Source of the DNA: Micromonospora purpureochromogenes
GTDB lineage: Bacteria > Actinomycetota > Actinomycetes > Mycobacteriales > Micromonosporaceae
Assembly (NCBI RefSeq): GCF_900091515.1
Contig: NZ_LT607410.1
Span: 2,666,001-2,730,000 of the forward strand
Length of the DNA: 64,000 nucleotides
Reading direction: 5' to 3'
Numbering within the stretch: position 1 is the first letter of the stretch; each line of letters opens with the position of its first letter. Position numbers and translations under genes: made by a program. Below, piece by piece: positions 1 through 8,231 of this stretch. Under the pieces are notes generated by a model. That model did no database searches. It was not told the origin of the DNA and saw only the letters and a program-made list of their open reading frames with translations.

Positions 1-1425
1 GAGCAGATCGTCCAGCCCCTGACCCAGGAAGAGCAGCTCGCCGCCCTCGGTCGCTACGAGTACGGCTGGTCCGACTCCGACGTCGCCGGCGCCGGCGCGC
101 AGCGCGGCATCAACGAGGCGGTGGTGCGGGACATCTCGGCCAAGAAGAACGAGCCGGCCTGGATGCTCGACCTGCGCCTGAAGGGGCTGCGGCTGTTCGG
201 CCGCAAGCCGATGCCGGCCTGGGGTGCCGACCTCACCGGGATCGACTTCGACAACATCAAGTACTTCGTGCGCTCCACCGAGAAGCAGGCCACCAGCTGG
301 GAGGACCTGCCGGAGGACATCAAGAACACCTACGACCGGCTGGGCATCCCGGAGGCGGAGAAGCAGCGGCTAGTCGCCGGTGTCGCGGCGCAGTACGAGT
401 CCGAGGTGGTCTACCACAAGATCCGTGAGGACCTCGAGGAGCAGGGTGTCCTCTTCCTGGACACCGACACCGCCCTCAAGGAGCACGAGGACGTCTTCAA
501 GGAGTACTTCGGCACGGTGATCCCGGTCGGCGACAACAAGTTCGCCGCGCTGAACACCTCCGTGTGGTCCGGTGGCTCGTTCATCTACGTGCCGAAGGGC
601 GTGCACGTGGATATCCCGCTGCAGGCCTACTTCCGGATCAACACGGAGAACATGGGCCAGTTCGAGCGCACGCTGATCATCGTCGACGAGGGCGCCTACG
701 TGCACTACGTCGAGGGCTGCACCGCGCCGATGTACTCCTCCGACTCGCTGCACAGCGCGGTGGTGGAGATCATCGTCAAGAAGAACGCGCGCTGCCGCTA
801 CACGACCATCCAGAACTGGTCGAACAACGTCTACAACCTGGTCACCAAGCGCGCCGTCTGCCACGAGGGCGCGACCATGGAGTGGGTCGACGGCAACATC
901 GGCTCCAAGGTGACCATGAAGTACCCGGCGGTCTACATGACCGGCGAGCACGCCAAGGGCGAGGTGCTCTCGGTGGCGATGGCCGGCGAGGGCCAGCACC
1001 AGGACGCCGGCGCCAAGATGGTGCACGCCGCGCCGCACACCTCCTCCACCATCGTGTCCAAGTCGATCGCCCGGGGCGGCGGCCGCACCTCGTACCGGGG
1101 TCTGGTCCAGGTGCTGGAGGGCTCGCACCACAGCCGGAGCACGGTCAAGTGCGACGCGCTGCTGGTCGACACCATCTCCCGCTCGGACACCTACCCCTAC
1201 GTCGACATCCGCGAGGACGACGTGGCGATGGGGCACGAGGCGACCGTCTCCAAGATCAGCGACGACCAGCTCTTCTACCTGATGAGCCGCGGTCTGAGCG
1301 AGGACGAGGCGATGGCGATGATCGTGCGCGGCTTCATCGAGCCGATCGCCAAGGAGCTCCCGATGGAGTACGCCCTGGAGCTCAACCGCCTGATCGAGCT
1401 GCAGATGGAGGGCGCGGTCGGCTGA
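1..1425 (+). CDS. sufB: Fe-S cluster assembly protein SufB, 5' end cut by window edge
   Basis: SufB is the cluster-bearing scaffold subunit of the cytosolic SufBCD complex. The frame is open from base 1 and reads [20 protein letters not shown], the usual SufB N terminus, so only a few residues are missing. An internal GTG at 121 is not the real start. Conserved features are visible: the [10 protein letters not shown] segment, the [19 protein letters not shown] stretch of the beta-helix core, and a C-terminal helical part ending [15 protein letters not shown]. The gene is first in an unbroken same-strand suf operon. Its promoter, and any SufR-type repressor gene, lie outside the window. Identification is very secure. 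Confidence 0.97.
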   Translation, partial: EQIVQPLTQEEQLAALGRYEYGWSDSDVAGAGAQRGINEAVVRDISAKKNEPAWMLDLRLKGLRLFGRKPMPAWGADLTGIDFDNIKYFVRSTEKQATSWEDLPEDIKNTYDRLGIPEAEKQRLVAGVAAQYESEVVYHKIREDLEEQGVLFLDTDTALKEHEDVFKEYFGTVIPVGDNKFAALNTSVWSGGSFIYVPKGVHVDIPLQAYFRINTENMGQFERTLIIVDEGAYVHYVEGCTAPMYSSDSLHSAVVEIIVKKNARCRYTTIQNWSNNVYNLVTKRAVCHEGATMEWVDGNIGSKVTMKYPAVYMTGEHAKGEVLSVAMAGEGQHQDAGAKMVHAAPHTSSTIVSKSIARGGGRTSYRGLVQVLEGSHHSRSTVKCDALLVDTISRSDTYPYVDIREDDVAMGHEATVSKISDDQLFYLMSRGLSEDEAMAMIVRGFIEPIAKELPMEYALELNRLIELQMEGAVG

Positions 1426-1515
1426 CGCCGCCGCCCCGCGTGGCGGGCCGGCAACCCCGGCCCGCCGCACCAGGCCCCGACCTCGTCGTTCCGGAACAGA
1501 CAGACCAAGGAAGAG

Positions 1516-2658
1516 ATGACTACCCAGGCTTCCGCGCCGCCCAGCACCAAGACGCAGGCGCTCCGCTCGTACGACGTCGCCGACTTCCCGGCCCTCACCG
1601 GCCTGGAGGAGGAGTGGCGCTTCACCCCGCTCAAGCGCCTGCGCGGGCTGGTCGGCGGGGCGCAGGCCGCCACCGCCACGGTCCGGCACGAGTACGGCGA
1701 CCTGCCCGAGGGCGTCACCGTCGGGCGGATCGGCGCGGACGACCCGCGGGTGGGCAGCGTGCTCACCCCGGTCGACCGGGTCAGCGCCCTGGCGTACGGC
1801 GGCGCGGGGGACGCGCTGCTGGTGGAGGTCGCCCGGGACGCCGTGGTCGGCGCGCCGGTGACCCTGCGGGTGGTCGGCGACGGCGCCGATCAGCTGGCCT
1901 TCGGACACACCTTCGTCGACGTGGGCCGGTTCGCCGAGGTCACCCTGGTGCTGGAGCACGTCGGCTCGGCCACCCTGGCCGACAACGTCGAGGTGTCGGT
2001 GGCCGAGGGCGCGAAGCTGATCCTGGTCACCGTCGCCGACTGGGCCGCCGACGCGGTGCAGGCCCAGCACCTCAAGGTCAAGCTGGGCCGGGACGCCAAG
2101 GTGACGCACATCCAGGTCAGCCTCGGCGGCGACCTGGTCCGGCAGTACACCTCGGTGGAGTACACCGGCCGGGGCGGCGAGGCCGAGCTGTACGGCGTCT
2201 ACTTCGCCGACGGCGGCCAGCACCTGGAGCACCGCCAGCTGGTCGACCACAACGTGCCGGACTGCCGTAGCTACGTCGGCTACCGGGGCGCCCTGCAGGG
2301 CGACGACGCGCACACCGTCTGGGTGGGCGACGTGCTGATCCGCGCCGAGGCGACCGGCACCGACACGTACGAGATCAACCGGAACCTGCTGCTCTCCGAC
2401 GGCGCGCGGGCCGACTCCGTACCCAACCTGGAGATCGAGACCGGGGAGATCGCCGGCGCCGGCCACGCGAGCGCGACCGGCCGCTTCGACGACGAGCAGC
2501 TGTTCTACCTGATGGCCCGGGGCATCCCGGAGGGCGAGGCCCGTCGCCTGGTGGTGCGCGGCTTCTTCGCCGAGCTGATCAACAAGATCCCGGTCGAGGA
2601 ACTGCGCGAGCGGCTCGGCGACACGATCGAGGCCCGCCTCACCAAGGCCGGGGCGTGA
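1516..2658 (+). CDS. sufD: Fe-S cluster assembly protein SufD
   Basis: SufD is the SufB paralogue that completes the SufBC2D scaffold and helps deliver iron. The protein has 380 residues, normal for the family, and shares the SufB/D beta-helix core; the end (QLFYLMARGIPEGEARRLVV) parallels the SufB end ([20 protein letters not shown]), which shows the paralogy. The ATG at 1516 follows an AAGGAAGAG ribosome-binding site. The 90 bases after sufB hold no gene. The stop TGA shares a base with the ATG of the ferredoxin gene, implying translational coupling. Confidence 0.96.
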   Translation: MTTQASAPPSTKTQALRSYDVADFPALTGLEEEWRFTPLKRLRGLVGGAQAATATVRHEYGDLPEGVTVGRIGADDPRVGSVLTPVDRVSALAYGGAGDALLVEVARDAVVGAPVTLRVVGDGADQLAFGHTFVDVGRFAEVTLVLEHVGSATLADNVEVSVAEGAKLILVTVADWAADAVQAQHLKVKLGRDAKVTHIQVSLGGDLVRQYTSVEYTGRGGEAELYGVYFADGGQHLEHRQLVDHNVPDCRSYVGYRGALQGDDAHTVWVGDVLIRAEATGTDTYEINRNLLLSDGARADSVPNLEIETGEIAGAGHASATGRFDDEQLFYLMARGIPEGEARRLVVRGFFAELINKIPVEELRERLGDTIEARLTKAGA

Positions 2659-2984
2659 TGATCAAGATCTGCTCGACCGAGGACGTGCCGAAGGGCACCG
2701 CGATCAGCGCCGACGTGGACGGCACCCAGATCGCCATTGTGCACGGCGAGGACGACAACTTCTACGCCGTGTACGACGAGTGCTCGCACGCCGCGGTGGC
2801 CCTCTCCGAGGGCGAGGTCGACGGGTGCACGCTGGAATGCTGGCTGCACGGATCCCGTTTCGACCTACGGACGGGTGAGCCCACCGGGCTCCCCGCCACC
2901 GAACCCGTTCCCGTCTATCCCGTCGAAGTCCGCGACGGCGACATCTACGTCAGCCTGACGCCGAGCAATGGAGTGACCCGATAA
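2658..2984 (+). CDS. Rieske-type non-heme ferredoxin in the suf operon
   Basis: A 108-residue Rieske [2Fe-2S] protein. Both ligand motifs are present: CSH (C-x-H) near residue 43 and CWLHG (C-x-x-H) near residue 63, separated by about 18 residues, as in stand-alone bacterial Rieske ferredoxins. The ATG at 2658 overlaps the sufD stop; a GTG three bases earlier is an alternative. The TAA stop overlaps the sufC ATG (TAATG). A Rieske ferredoxin between sufD and sufC is typical of actinobacterial suf operons. It probably supplies electrons for cluster assembly, but that role is inferred from position, not from the sequence. Confidence 0.93.
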   Translation: MIKICSTEDVPKGTAISADVDGTQIAIVHGEDDNFYAVYDECSHAAVALSEGEVDGCTLECWLHGSRFDLRTGEPTGLPATEPVPVYPVEVRDGDIYVSLTPSNGVTR

Positions 2985-3757
2985 TGAGCACCCTGGAGAT
3001 CCGCGACCTGAAGGTGTCGGTCAAGCTGCCCGAGGGTGAGCTCAAGCCGATCCTGGCCGGTGTCGACCTGACCGTCCGCTCGGGCGAGACCCACGCGATC
3101 ATGGGGCCGAACGGTTCCGGCAAGTCCACCCTGGCGTACTCGATCGCCGGCCACCCCAAGTATGAGATCACCAGCGGCTCGGTGACCCTCGACGGCGAGG
3201 ACGTGCTGGCCATGTCCGTCGACGAGCGGGCCCGCGCCGGGCTCTTCCTGGCCATGCAGTACCCGGTCGAGGTCCCCGGCGTCTCGGTCGCCAACTTCCT
3301 GCGTACCGCCAAGACCGCCATCGACGGCGAGGCGCCGAAGCTGCGCACCTGGGGCGGCGAGCTGCGCGGCGCCATGGAGCGCCTCCAGATGGACCCGGCG
3401 TTCGCCCAGCGCAACGTCAACGAGGGCTTCTCCGGCGGTGAGAAGAAGCGGCACGAGATCGTGCAGCTGGAGCTGCTCAAGCCGAAGATCGCCATCCTCG
3501 ACGAGACCGACTCCGGCCTCGACGTGGACGCGCTGCGCGTGGTCAGCGAGGGCGTCAACCGGGTCCGCGACACCGGCGACACCGGCGTGCTGCTGATCAC
3601 CCACTACACCCGCATCCTGCGCTACATCAAGCCGGACTTCGTGCACGTCTTCGTCGCCGGCCGGATCGTCGAGCAGGGCGGGCCGGAGCTGGCCGACAAG
3701 CTCGAGGCCGAGGGCTACGAGCGGTACGCCGCCGGGGCCGGTTCGGCGCGGGCCTGA
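2984..3757 (+). CDS. sufC: Suf system ATPase SufC
   Basis: SufC is the soluble ABC-type ATPase that drives conformational change in the SufBCD scaffold. The 257-residue protein shows Walker A GPNGSGKST near residue 40, the SufC-type signature FSGGEKKRHEI near residue 150, Walker B IAILDETDSGLDVDAL just after, and the switch histidine in LLITHYTR. The DETDSGLD form is diagnostic for SufC rather than for a transporter ATPase. It starts in a TAATG overlap with the Rieske gene and precedes sufS by 19 bases. Confidence 0.97.
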   Translation: MSTLEIRDLKVSVKLPEGELKPILAGVDLTVRSGETHAIMGPNGSGKSTLAYSIAGHPKYEITSGSVTLDGEDVLAMSVDERARAGLFLAMQYPVEVPGVSVANFLRTAKTAIDGEAPKLRTWGGELRGAMERLQMDPAFAQRNVNEGFSGGEKKRHEIVQLELLKPKIAILDETDSGLDVDALRVVSEGVNRVRDTGDTGVLLITHYTRILRYIKPDFVHVFVAGRIVEQGGPELADKLEAEGYERYAAGAGSARA

Positions 3758-3776
3758 CACGACAGGGGCCGCTGAG

Positions 3777-5081
3777 ATGACCACCATCGCGATCCCGTCC
3801 GGGATGCCGCAGTACGACGACGTGCCACGCTTCGACGTGGCAGGAGTGCGCGCCGACTTCCCGATCCTGGACCGGGAGATCAACGGGCACCGGCTGGTCT
3901 ATCTCGACAGCGCCAACACCTCGCACAAGCCGCGTCAGGTGCTCGACGTGCTCGCCGAGCACTACGCGGTGCACAACGCCAACGTGTCGCGCTCGGTGCA
4001 CACCCTGGGCACCGAGGCGACCGAGGCGTACGAGGGGGCGCGGGCGAAGGTCGCCGCGTTCATCAACGCGCCGAGCGTGGACGAGGTGGTGTTCACCAAG
4101 AACTCCACCGAGGCGATCAACATCGTGGCGTACGCGTTCTCCAACGCCTCGCTGCGACCCGACGCCGACCCCCGGTTCCGCCTCGGCCCGGGCGACGAGG
4201 TGGTGATCTCCGAGATGGAGCACCACTCGAACATCGTCCCGTGGCAGCTGCTCTGCGAGCGCACCGGCGCGACCCTGCGCTGGTTCCCGGTCACCGACAA
4301 CGGGCGGCTGGACGAGTCGGGGCTGGAGGAGCTGGTCACCGAGCGGACGAAGATCGTCTCGCTGGTGCACGTCTCCAACATCCTCGGCACGGTCAACGCC
4401 ACCTCCCGGATCACCCAGCGGGTCCGTGAGGTGGGGGCGCTGCTGCTGCTCGACTGCTCGCAGTCGGTGCCGCACATGCCGATGGACGTGGTCGACTACG
4501 ACGCCGACTTCATCGTCTTCACCGGCCACAAGATGTGCGGCCCGACCGGCGTCGGCGTGCTCTGGGGCCGGGGCGAGCTGCTCGCCGCGATGCCCCCGGT
4601 GCTCGGCGGCGGCTCGATGATCGAGACGGTGTCGATGGCGCGCTCGACGTTCGCCGCGCCGCCGGCCCGGTTCGAGGCCGGCACCCCGCCGATCGCCGAG
4701 GCGGTCGCGCTCGGCGCGGCGGTCGACTACCTCACCGGCGTCGGGATGCGCGCCATCCAGTGGCACGAGAAGGAGCTGACGGCGTACGCGCTGGACGCCC
4801 TCGCCACCGTGCCGGGGCTGCGCGTCTTCGGCCCGACGGTGCCCGTCGGCCGGGGCGGGACGATCTCGTTCGCGCTCGGTGACATCCACCCGCACGACGT
4901 GGGGCAGGTCCTCGACTCGCTCGGCGTGCAGGTGCGGGTGGGGCACCACTGCGCGAAGCCGGTGTGCACCCGGTTCGGCGTGCCGGCCATGACGCGGGCG
5001 TCGTTCTACCTGTACACCACCACGGAGGAGATCGACGCCCTGGTGGCGGGGCTCGAGCAGGCGCGGAAGGTGTTCGACTGA
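3777..5081 (+). CDS. sufS: Cysteine desulfurase SufS (type II)
   Basis: A PLP-dependent class V aminotransferase-fold enzyme that removes sulfur from L-cysteine and holds it as persulfide for SufU. The 434-residue protein has the PLP lysine in FTGHKMCGPTGVG and the persulfide cysteine in RVGHHCAKPVC near residue 385. The short loop around that cysteine is the type II (SufS) form, which needs an activating partner. That fits the next gene, sufU, whose ATG overlaps this stop codon. The N-terminal extension of about 25 residues before the conserved domain is ordinary in actinobacteria. Confidence 0.96.
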   Translation: MTTIAIPSGMPQYDDVPRFDVAGVRADFPILDREINGHRLVYLDSANTSHKPRQVLDVLAEHYAVHNANVSRSVHTLGTEATEAYEGARAKVAAFINAPSVDEVVFTKNSTEAINIVAYAFSNASLRPDADPRFRLGPGDEVVISEMEHHSNIVPWQLLCERTGATLRWFPVTDNGRLDESGLEELVTERTKIVSLVHVSNILGTVNATSRITQRVREVGALLLLDCSQSVPHMPMDVVDYDADFIVFTGHKMCGPTGVGVLWGRGELLAAMPPVLGGGSMIETVSMARSTFAAPPARFEAGTPPIAEAVALGAAVDYLTGVGMRAIQWHEKELTAYALDALATVPGLRVFGPTVPVGRGGTISFALGDIHPHDVGQVLDSLGVQVRVGHHCAKPVCTRFGVPAMTRASFYLYTTTEEIDALVAGLEQARKVFD

Positions 5082-5554
5082 TGCAGCTCGACCAGCTCTA
5101 CCAGGAGATCATCCTGGACCACTACAAGCACCCGCACGGCCGTGGCCTGCGCGAGGCCGACCCGGACGCCCGGGTCGCCGAGGCGCACCACGTCAACCCG
5201 ACCTGCGGTGACGAGATCACCGTCCGGGTGGCCACCGACGGCGACACCCTCGACGACATCTCGTACGACGGGATGGGCTGCTCGATCAGCCAGGCGTCGG
5301 CGAGCGTGCTGCACGAGCTGCTGCGCGGCCGGGGTGCGGGTGAGGCGTTCGCCGTGCACGAGGCGTTCGTCGAGTTGATGTCCGGGCGTGGCCAGGTCAC
5401 GCCGGACGAGGACGTACTCGGTGACGGGGTGGCTTTCGCGGGCGTCGCCCGCTACCCCGCCCGGGTCAAGTGCGCGCTGCTGCCGTGGATGGCGTTCAAG
5501 GACGCCGCGGCACGCGCCGGCGTGGGCGTGAGCCCGACGGAGGTGAAGGCATGA
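5081..5554 (+). CDS. sufU: Sulfur relay / Fe-S assembly protein SufU
   Basis: SufU is a zinc protein that accepts persulfide sulfur from SufS. The protein has 157 residues and begins MQLDQLYQEIILDHYKHP. The zinc and active-site residues are present: NPTCGDEI near residue 42, DGMGCSISQASASV near residue 65, and a C-terminal RVKCALLPW cysteine. The start is the ATG that overlaps the sufS stop; a longer open frame upstream lies inside sufS and is not real. The stop lies inside an ATGA that seems to be the ancestral overlap with the next gene, now split by a short insertion. Confidence 0.95.
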   Translation: MQLDQLYQEIILDHYKHPHGRGLREADPDARVAEAHHVNPTCGDEITVRVATDGDTLDDISYDGMGCSISQASASVLHELLRGRGAGEAFAVHEAFVELMSGRGQVTPDEDVLGDGVAFAGVARYPARVKCALLPWMAFKDAAARAGVGVSPTEVKA

Positions 5555-5640
5555 GCGAGCGTCAGCGAGCGAATGATCGTTGCAGTCTGATGGTGCCTCA
5601 TGGCGTCACGGAGCGAAGCGGAGTGAGGGCATGAGTAGCG
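5551..5640 (+). repeat. Small repeat-like insertion between sufU and sufT
   Basis: Every other junction from sufD to sufU is an overlap or a very short gap. Here about 80 bases intervene, flanked by near-identical sequence: GGCATGAGCGAG at 5549-5560 and GGCATGAGTAGCGAG at 5629-5643. The insert begins with GAGCGAGCGTCAGCGAGCGA and ends with GGAGCGAAGCGGAGTGAGGG, short-period GAGCGA text that does not read like coding sequence. The simplest reading is a small mobile or repetitive element inserted at an original ATGA overlap, with duplication of the target. I recall similar GAGCGAGCG/GGAGCGAAGCGGAG text between genes of other Micromonosporaceae but cannot check it here. Confidence 0.5.
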
Positions 5641-6065
5641 AGGACACCGCCACCGCGGCGACGCCTGAGGCCGGTGACGCCGCCACGACGCCGGCGACCG
5701 GCGCTGTGGCGACCGACGGCGCCGCGACGCAGGCGGGCGGCAAGGCCGCCGTCGCCGACATCGAGGAGGCGATGAAGGACGTCGTCGACCCGGAGCTCGG
5801 CATCAACGTGGTCGACCTCGGCCTGGTGTACGGCGTGCACGTCGACGACGAGAACGTCGCGACGCTGGACATGACGCTCACCTCGGCGGCCTGCCCGCTG
5901 ACCGACGTGATCGAGGACCAGGCCCGGCAGGCGCTGACCACCGGCCCCGGCGGGGGACTGGTCAACGACATCCGGATCAACTGGGTCTGGCTGCCGCCGT
6001 GGGGCCCCGACAAGATCACCGATGAGGGGCGCGACCAGCTCCGCTCCCTCGGCTTCAACGTCTGA
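5631..6065 (+). CDS. sufT: MIP18/DUF59-family Fe-S assembly factor (SufT-like)
   Basis: A 144-residue protein. The first 40 residues are an Ala/Thr-rich low-complexity extension; the rest is a MIP18 (DUF59) domain with the hallmark DPELGINVVDLGLVYGV and the conserved cysteine in TSAACPLTDVIEDQ. Family members (SufT, Cia2) help mature Fe-S proteins, often in carrier or target-delivery steps. The ATG at 5631 follows GTGAGGGC. A longer in-frame start at 5580 would put translation in the inserted repeat and is unlikely. It is the last gene of the suf operon. Confidence 0.9.
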   Translation: MSSEDTATAATPEAGDAATTPATGAVATDGAATQAGGKAAVADIEEAMKDVVDPELGINVVDLGLVYGVHVDDENVATLDMTLTSAACPLTDVIEDQARQALTTGPGGGLVNDIRINWVWLPPWGPDKITDEGRDQLRSLGFNV

Positions 6066-6084
6066 CCCCGCGCCGGCTGGCCGG

Positions 6085-6101
6085 ACGAAAGGCCTCGACC
6101 T
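6085..6101 (+). terminator. Left arm of the suf-operon terminator, split by IS30
   Basis: ACGAAAGGCCTCGACCT lies 20 bases after the sufT stop. Its inverted partner, AGGTCGGGGCCTTTGTCGT, lies at 7408-7426 on the far side of the IS30 element. Joined, the two arms make a stem of about 14 pairs ending in CCTTTGTCGT, the same style as other terminators in this window, for example at 41987-42016. This indicates insertion of the IS into the hairpin loop. Confidence 0.7.
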
Positions 6102-6137
6102 CAGGGGCGGTTTCGAGGGGTCGTTGCAACACGAGGT

Positions 6138-7358
6138 CTAGCTGGTGACGGCTAGGAGCTTAGCGAGGCGCTCGGCTGGGTTGTCCCAGCCGAGCGTTTT
6201 GCGTGGGCGGGCGTTGAGTTCGGCGGCGACGGCGGCGAGGTGTTCGCGGGTGTGGACGGCCAGGTCGGTGCCTTTGGGGAAGTATTGGCGCAGCAGTCCG
6301 TTGGTGTTCTCGTTGGAGCCGCGTTGCCAGGGTGAGTGCGGGTTGCAGAAGTAGACCGGCATGTCCGCGGCGATGCTGAACTCGTGGTGCATGGCCATTT
6401 CCGCGCCTTGGTCCCAGGTCAGAGACCGTTTCAGGTGGTGCGGCAGGGTGGCCATGGCGGCGAGCAGGCCGTCACGGACCAGGTTGGCGCTGCGGCCGGC
6501 GCCCAGGTGCACGAGCAGGACGTAGCGGGTGGCGCGTTCGACGAGGGTGCCGATCGCGGAGCCGTTGTCCTTGCCGATGATCAGGTCGCCTTCCCAATGA
6601 CCCGGGACGGCACGGTCGTCGGCCTCGGCGGGCCGCTCGCTGATCATCACCATCGGATGAGTGAAACGGGGCTGGCGCTGCCCGGGCTGACGGCGCGGGC
6701 GTCGCACCACCCGGCCGGTGCGCAGCGCGGCGCTCAGTTCCCGGCGCAACTCGCCGCGGCCCTGGACGTAGAGCGCCTGGTAGATCGTTTCGTGTGACAC
6801 GTGCAGCTCGCTTCGCTCGGGAAAGTCGCGGCGCAGCCGACGGCTGATCTGTTCCGGGCTGTGCTTGCAGTCGAGCATGCCCTGCACCAGGGAACGTAAC
6901 TGCGGGCAGGCGGCGATCTTGCCGAGCTTCGGGCGAGGCCGCCGACTGTCGGCGCGTTGCTGGGCCGCGTAGGGCTGGTAGTCGCCGCTGTCCGGATGCC
7001 GGTTGCGGCGGGTCTCCCGGCTGATCGTGCCCGGCGACCGTCGCAACTCAGAGGCGATCGCCGCCTGAGAGGCACCCTCGCACAGCTGGTCAGCGATCAC
7101 GATCCGCTCGTCCTGTGACAGATAGCGGCCCGACACGGCCGAAGGCCGGGCAGCAGGACGAGATACGTCCTGCTGCCCGGCCTTCGCCTGGCTCAAGCGC
7201 CCGTAGCGCCAGCGGTGACCAGTCTTGCGATTGATCCCGACCAGCCGACACGCTTCACTCGTACTCACACCCCGCGTCACAAGATCCAAATATGCCTGGC
7301 GCTCCGCGCGAAGCTTCTTACGACCCTGCGGCCGACGATCCCCACGGATCTCGAACAC
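6138..7358 (-). CDS. IS30-family DDE transposase
   Basis: A 406-residue transposase. An N-terminal homeodomain-like HTH (residues 15-50, STSEACRLVGINRKTGHRWR) is followed by a second HTH_38-type helix set near residue 85 (SQAAIASELRRSPGTISRE), then the integrase core. The catalytic triad is seen as WEGDLI (Asp), LTWDQGAEM (Asp) and GSNENTNGLLRQYFPKGTDL (Glu), the classical IS30 signature. No frameshift or early stop is visible. A perfect 20-bp inverted repeat lies inside the 5' part of the gene (7140-7186). The gene faces the suf operon, so its transcript would be antisense to suf sequences if it ran past the left end. Confidence 0.95.
   Translation of the reverse strand: MFEIRGDRRPQGRKKLRAERQAYLDLVTRGVSTSEACRLVGINRKTGHRWRYGRLSQAKAGQQDVSRPAARPSAVSGRYLSQDERIVIADQLCEGASQAAIASELRRSPGTISRETRRNRHPDSGDYQPYAAQQRADSRRPRPKLGKIAACPQLRSLVQGMLDCKHSPEQISRRLRRDFPERSELHVSHETIYQALYVQGRGELRRELSAALRTGRVVRRPRRQPGQRQPRFTHPMVMISERPAEADDRAVPGHWEGDLIIGKDNGSAIGTLVERATRYVLLVHLGAGRSANLVRDGLLAAMATLPHHLKRSLTWDQGAEMAMHHEFSIAADMPVYFCNPHSPWQRGSNENTNGLLRQYFPKGTDLAVHTREHLAAVAAELNARPRKTLGWDNPAERLAKLLAVTS
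7140..7186. other. Perfect 20-bp inverted repeat inside the transposase gene
   Basis: CGAAGGCCGGGCAGCAGGAC at 7140-7159 is exactly complementary to GTCCTGCTGCCCGGCCTTCG at 7167-7186, with a 7-base loop. On the coding strand it falls about 57 codons after the start, in the linker between the two HTH regions. In form it resembles the stand-alone terminators of this genome but lies in an open reading frame. It may limit transposase expression, or be a captured palindrome. The function is inferred. Confidence 0.6.
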
Positions 7359-7407
7359 TGCAACCCCTGATCAGGTCAGGCATTGCAACGATCCCTAGAA
7401 CCCAGGC

Positions 7408-7426
7408 AGGTCGGGGCCTTTGTCGT
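7408..7426 (+). terminator. Right arm of the split suf terminator
   Basis: AGGTCGGGGCCTTTGTCGT complements the left arm at 6085-6101 across the IS30 element, 13 of 14 stem positions matching. The following 170 bases up to the lysE-like gene hold nothing I can assign. Confidence 0.65.
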
Positions 7427-7597
7427 GCCTGCGGCCGCACGCGCCGACGGATAACCGGTGGCGTGGCCGGACGGCGTCCGGCGACAATCGCTGCGTGATC
7501 GAGTCGAGGTCGTCCCGCACCGTCCCTGTCGCCGCGGCCATCGCCGCCGGGCGACAGCGGCCGGTGCCGCGGCGGCTGCGACCCGGTACCCGCCGCC

Positions 7598-8221
7598 ATG
7601 GGTGACGCGCTGCTCGCCGGCCTGCTCGCCGGCTACGGGGTGGCGGTGCCGGTCGGGGCGATCGCCATCGTGGTCATCGGGCTCACCGCCCGTACCTCGT
7701 TGCGGGTCGGCGCCGCCGCCGCCCTCGGGGTGGCCGCGGCGGACGGCCTCTACGCCGCGCTGGCCGTGCTCGGCGGCGCGGCGCTCGCCGGCCTGGTGCG
7801 CCCGGTGGCGACCCCGCTGCGCTGGTCGGCCGTCGTGATCCTGCTCTTCCTCGCCGGGCAGCTCGCCGTGGGGGCGCTGCGCCGGCACCGTCGCCCGGCC
7901 GGGCCGGCGCGGGCCGAGCGGGGGCTGGCCACGCCGGGCCGGGCGTTCGCCGGGCTGCTGGCGCTCACCCTGCTCAACCCCATGACCATCGTCTACTTCG
8001 TGGCCCTGGTGATCGGCCGGCACGCGTCCGGTGGGTGGACGCCCGCCGGCCAGGTGGCCTTCGTGGCCGCGGCGTTCGCCGCCTCGGCGAGCTGGCAACT
8101 GCTGGTGGCCGGCGGCGGCTCGCTGCTGGGCCGGCTGCTCACCTCCGACCGTGGCCGGCTGGTCACCGCGCTGCTGGCCAGCGCGCTGATCGTGCTGCTG
8201 GCGCTGCGGATGCTCTGGTGA
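7598..8221 (+). CDS. LysE/RhtB-family amino acid exporter
   Basis: A 207-residue membrane protein with about six hydrophobic segments. It begins with the LysE-family pattern: a helix (residues 1-27) carrying GYGVAVPVGAIAIVVIGL, then GAAAALGVAAADGLYAALAV. A second repeat-like half includes the conserved LLALTLLNPMTIVYFVAL near residue 125. The family exports basic or neutral amino acids and related metabolites; the substrate cannot be told. The ATG at 7598 precedes the first helix directly. It converges on the acylase gene, leaving only 10 bases between stops. Confidence 0.88.
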   Translation: MGDALLAGLLAGYGVAVPVGAIAIVVIGLTARTSLRVGAAAALGVAAADGLYAALAVLGGAALAGLVRPVATPLRWSAVVILLFLAGQLAVGALRRHRRPAGPARAERGLATPGRAFAGLLALTLLNPMTIVYFVALVIGRHASGGWTPAGQVAFVAAAFAASASWQLLVAGGGSLLGRLLTSDRGRLVTALLASALIVLLALRMLW

Positions 8222-8231
8222 GCCGGCCAAC

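Larger units (their letters stand above)
6106..7403. mobile_element. IS30-family insertion sequence, about 1.3 kb
   Basis: The element contains one transposase gene flanked by imperfect terminal inverted repeats. The left end is GGTTTCGAGGGGTCGTTGCA (from 6109), matching the inverted right end GGGTTCTAGGGATCGTTGCA (7384-7403) in most positions. AGG at 6103-6105 and AGG at 7404-7406 could be a 3-bp target duplication, but the exact ends are uncertain by a few bases. The target is the loop of a palindromic terminator. IS30 elements are known to favour palindromic targets. The transposase is intact, so the element may be active. Confidence 0.8.
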
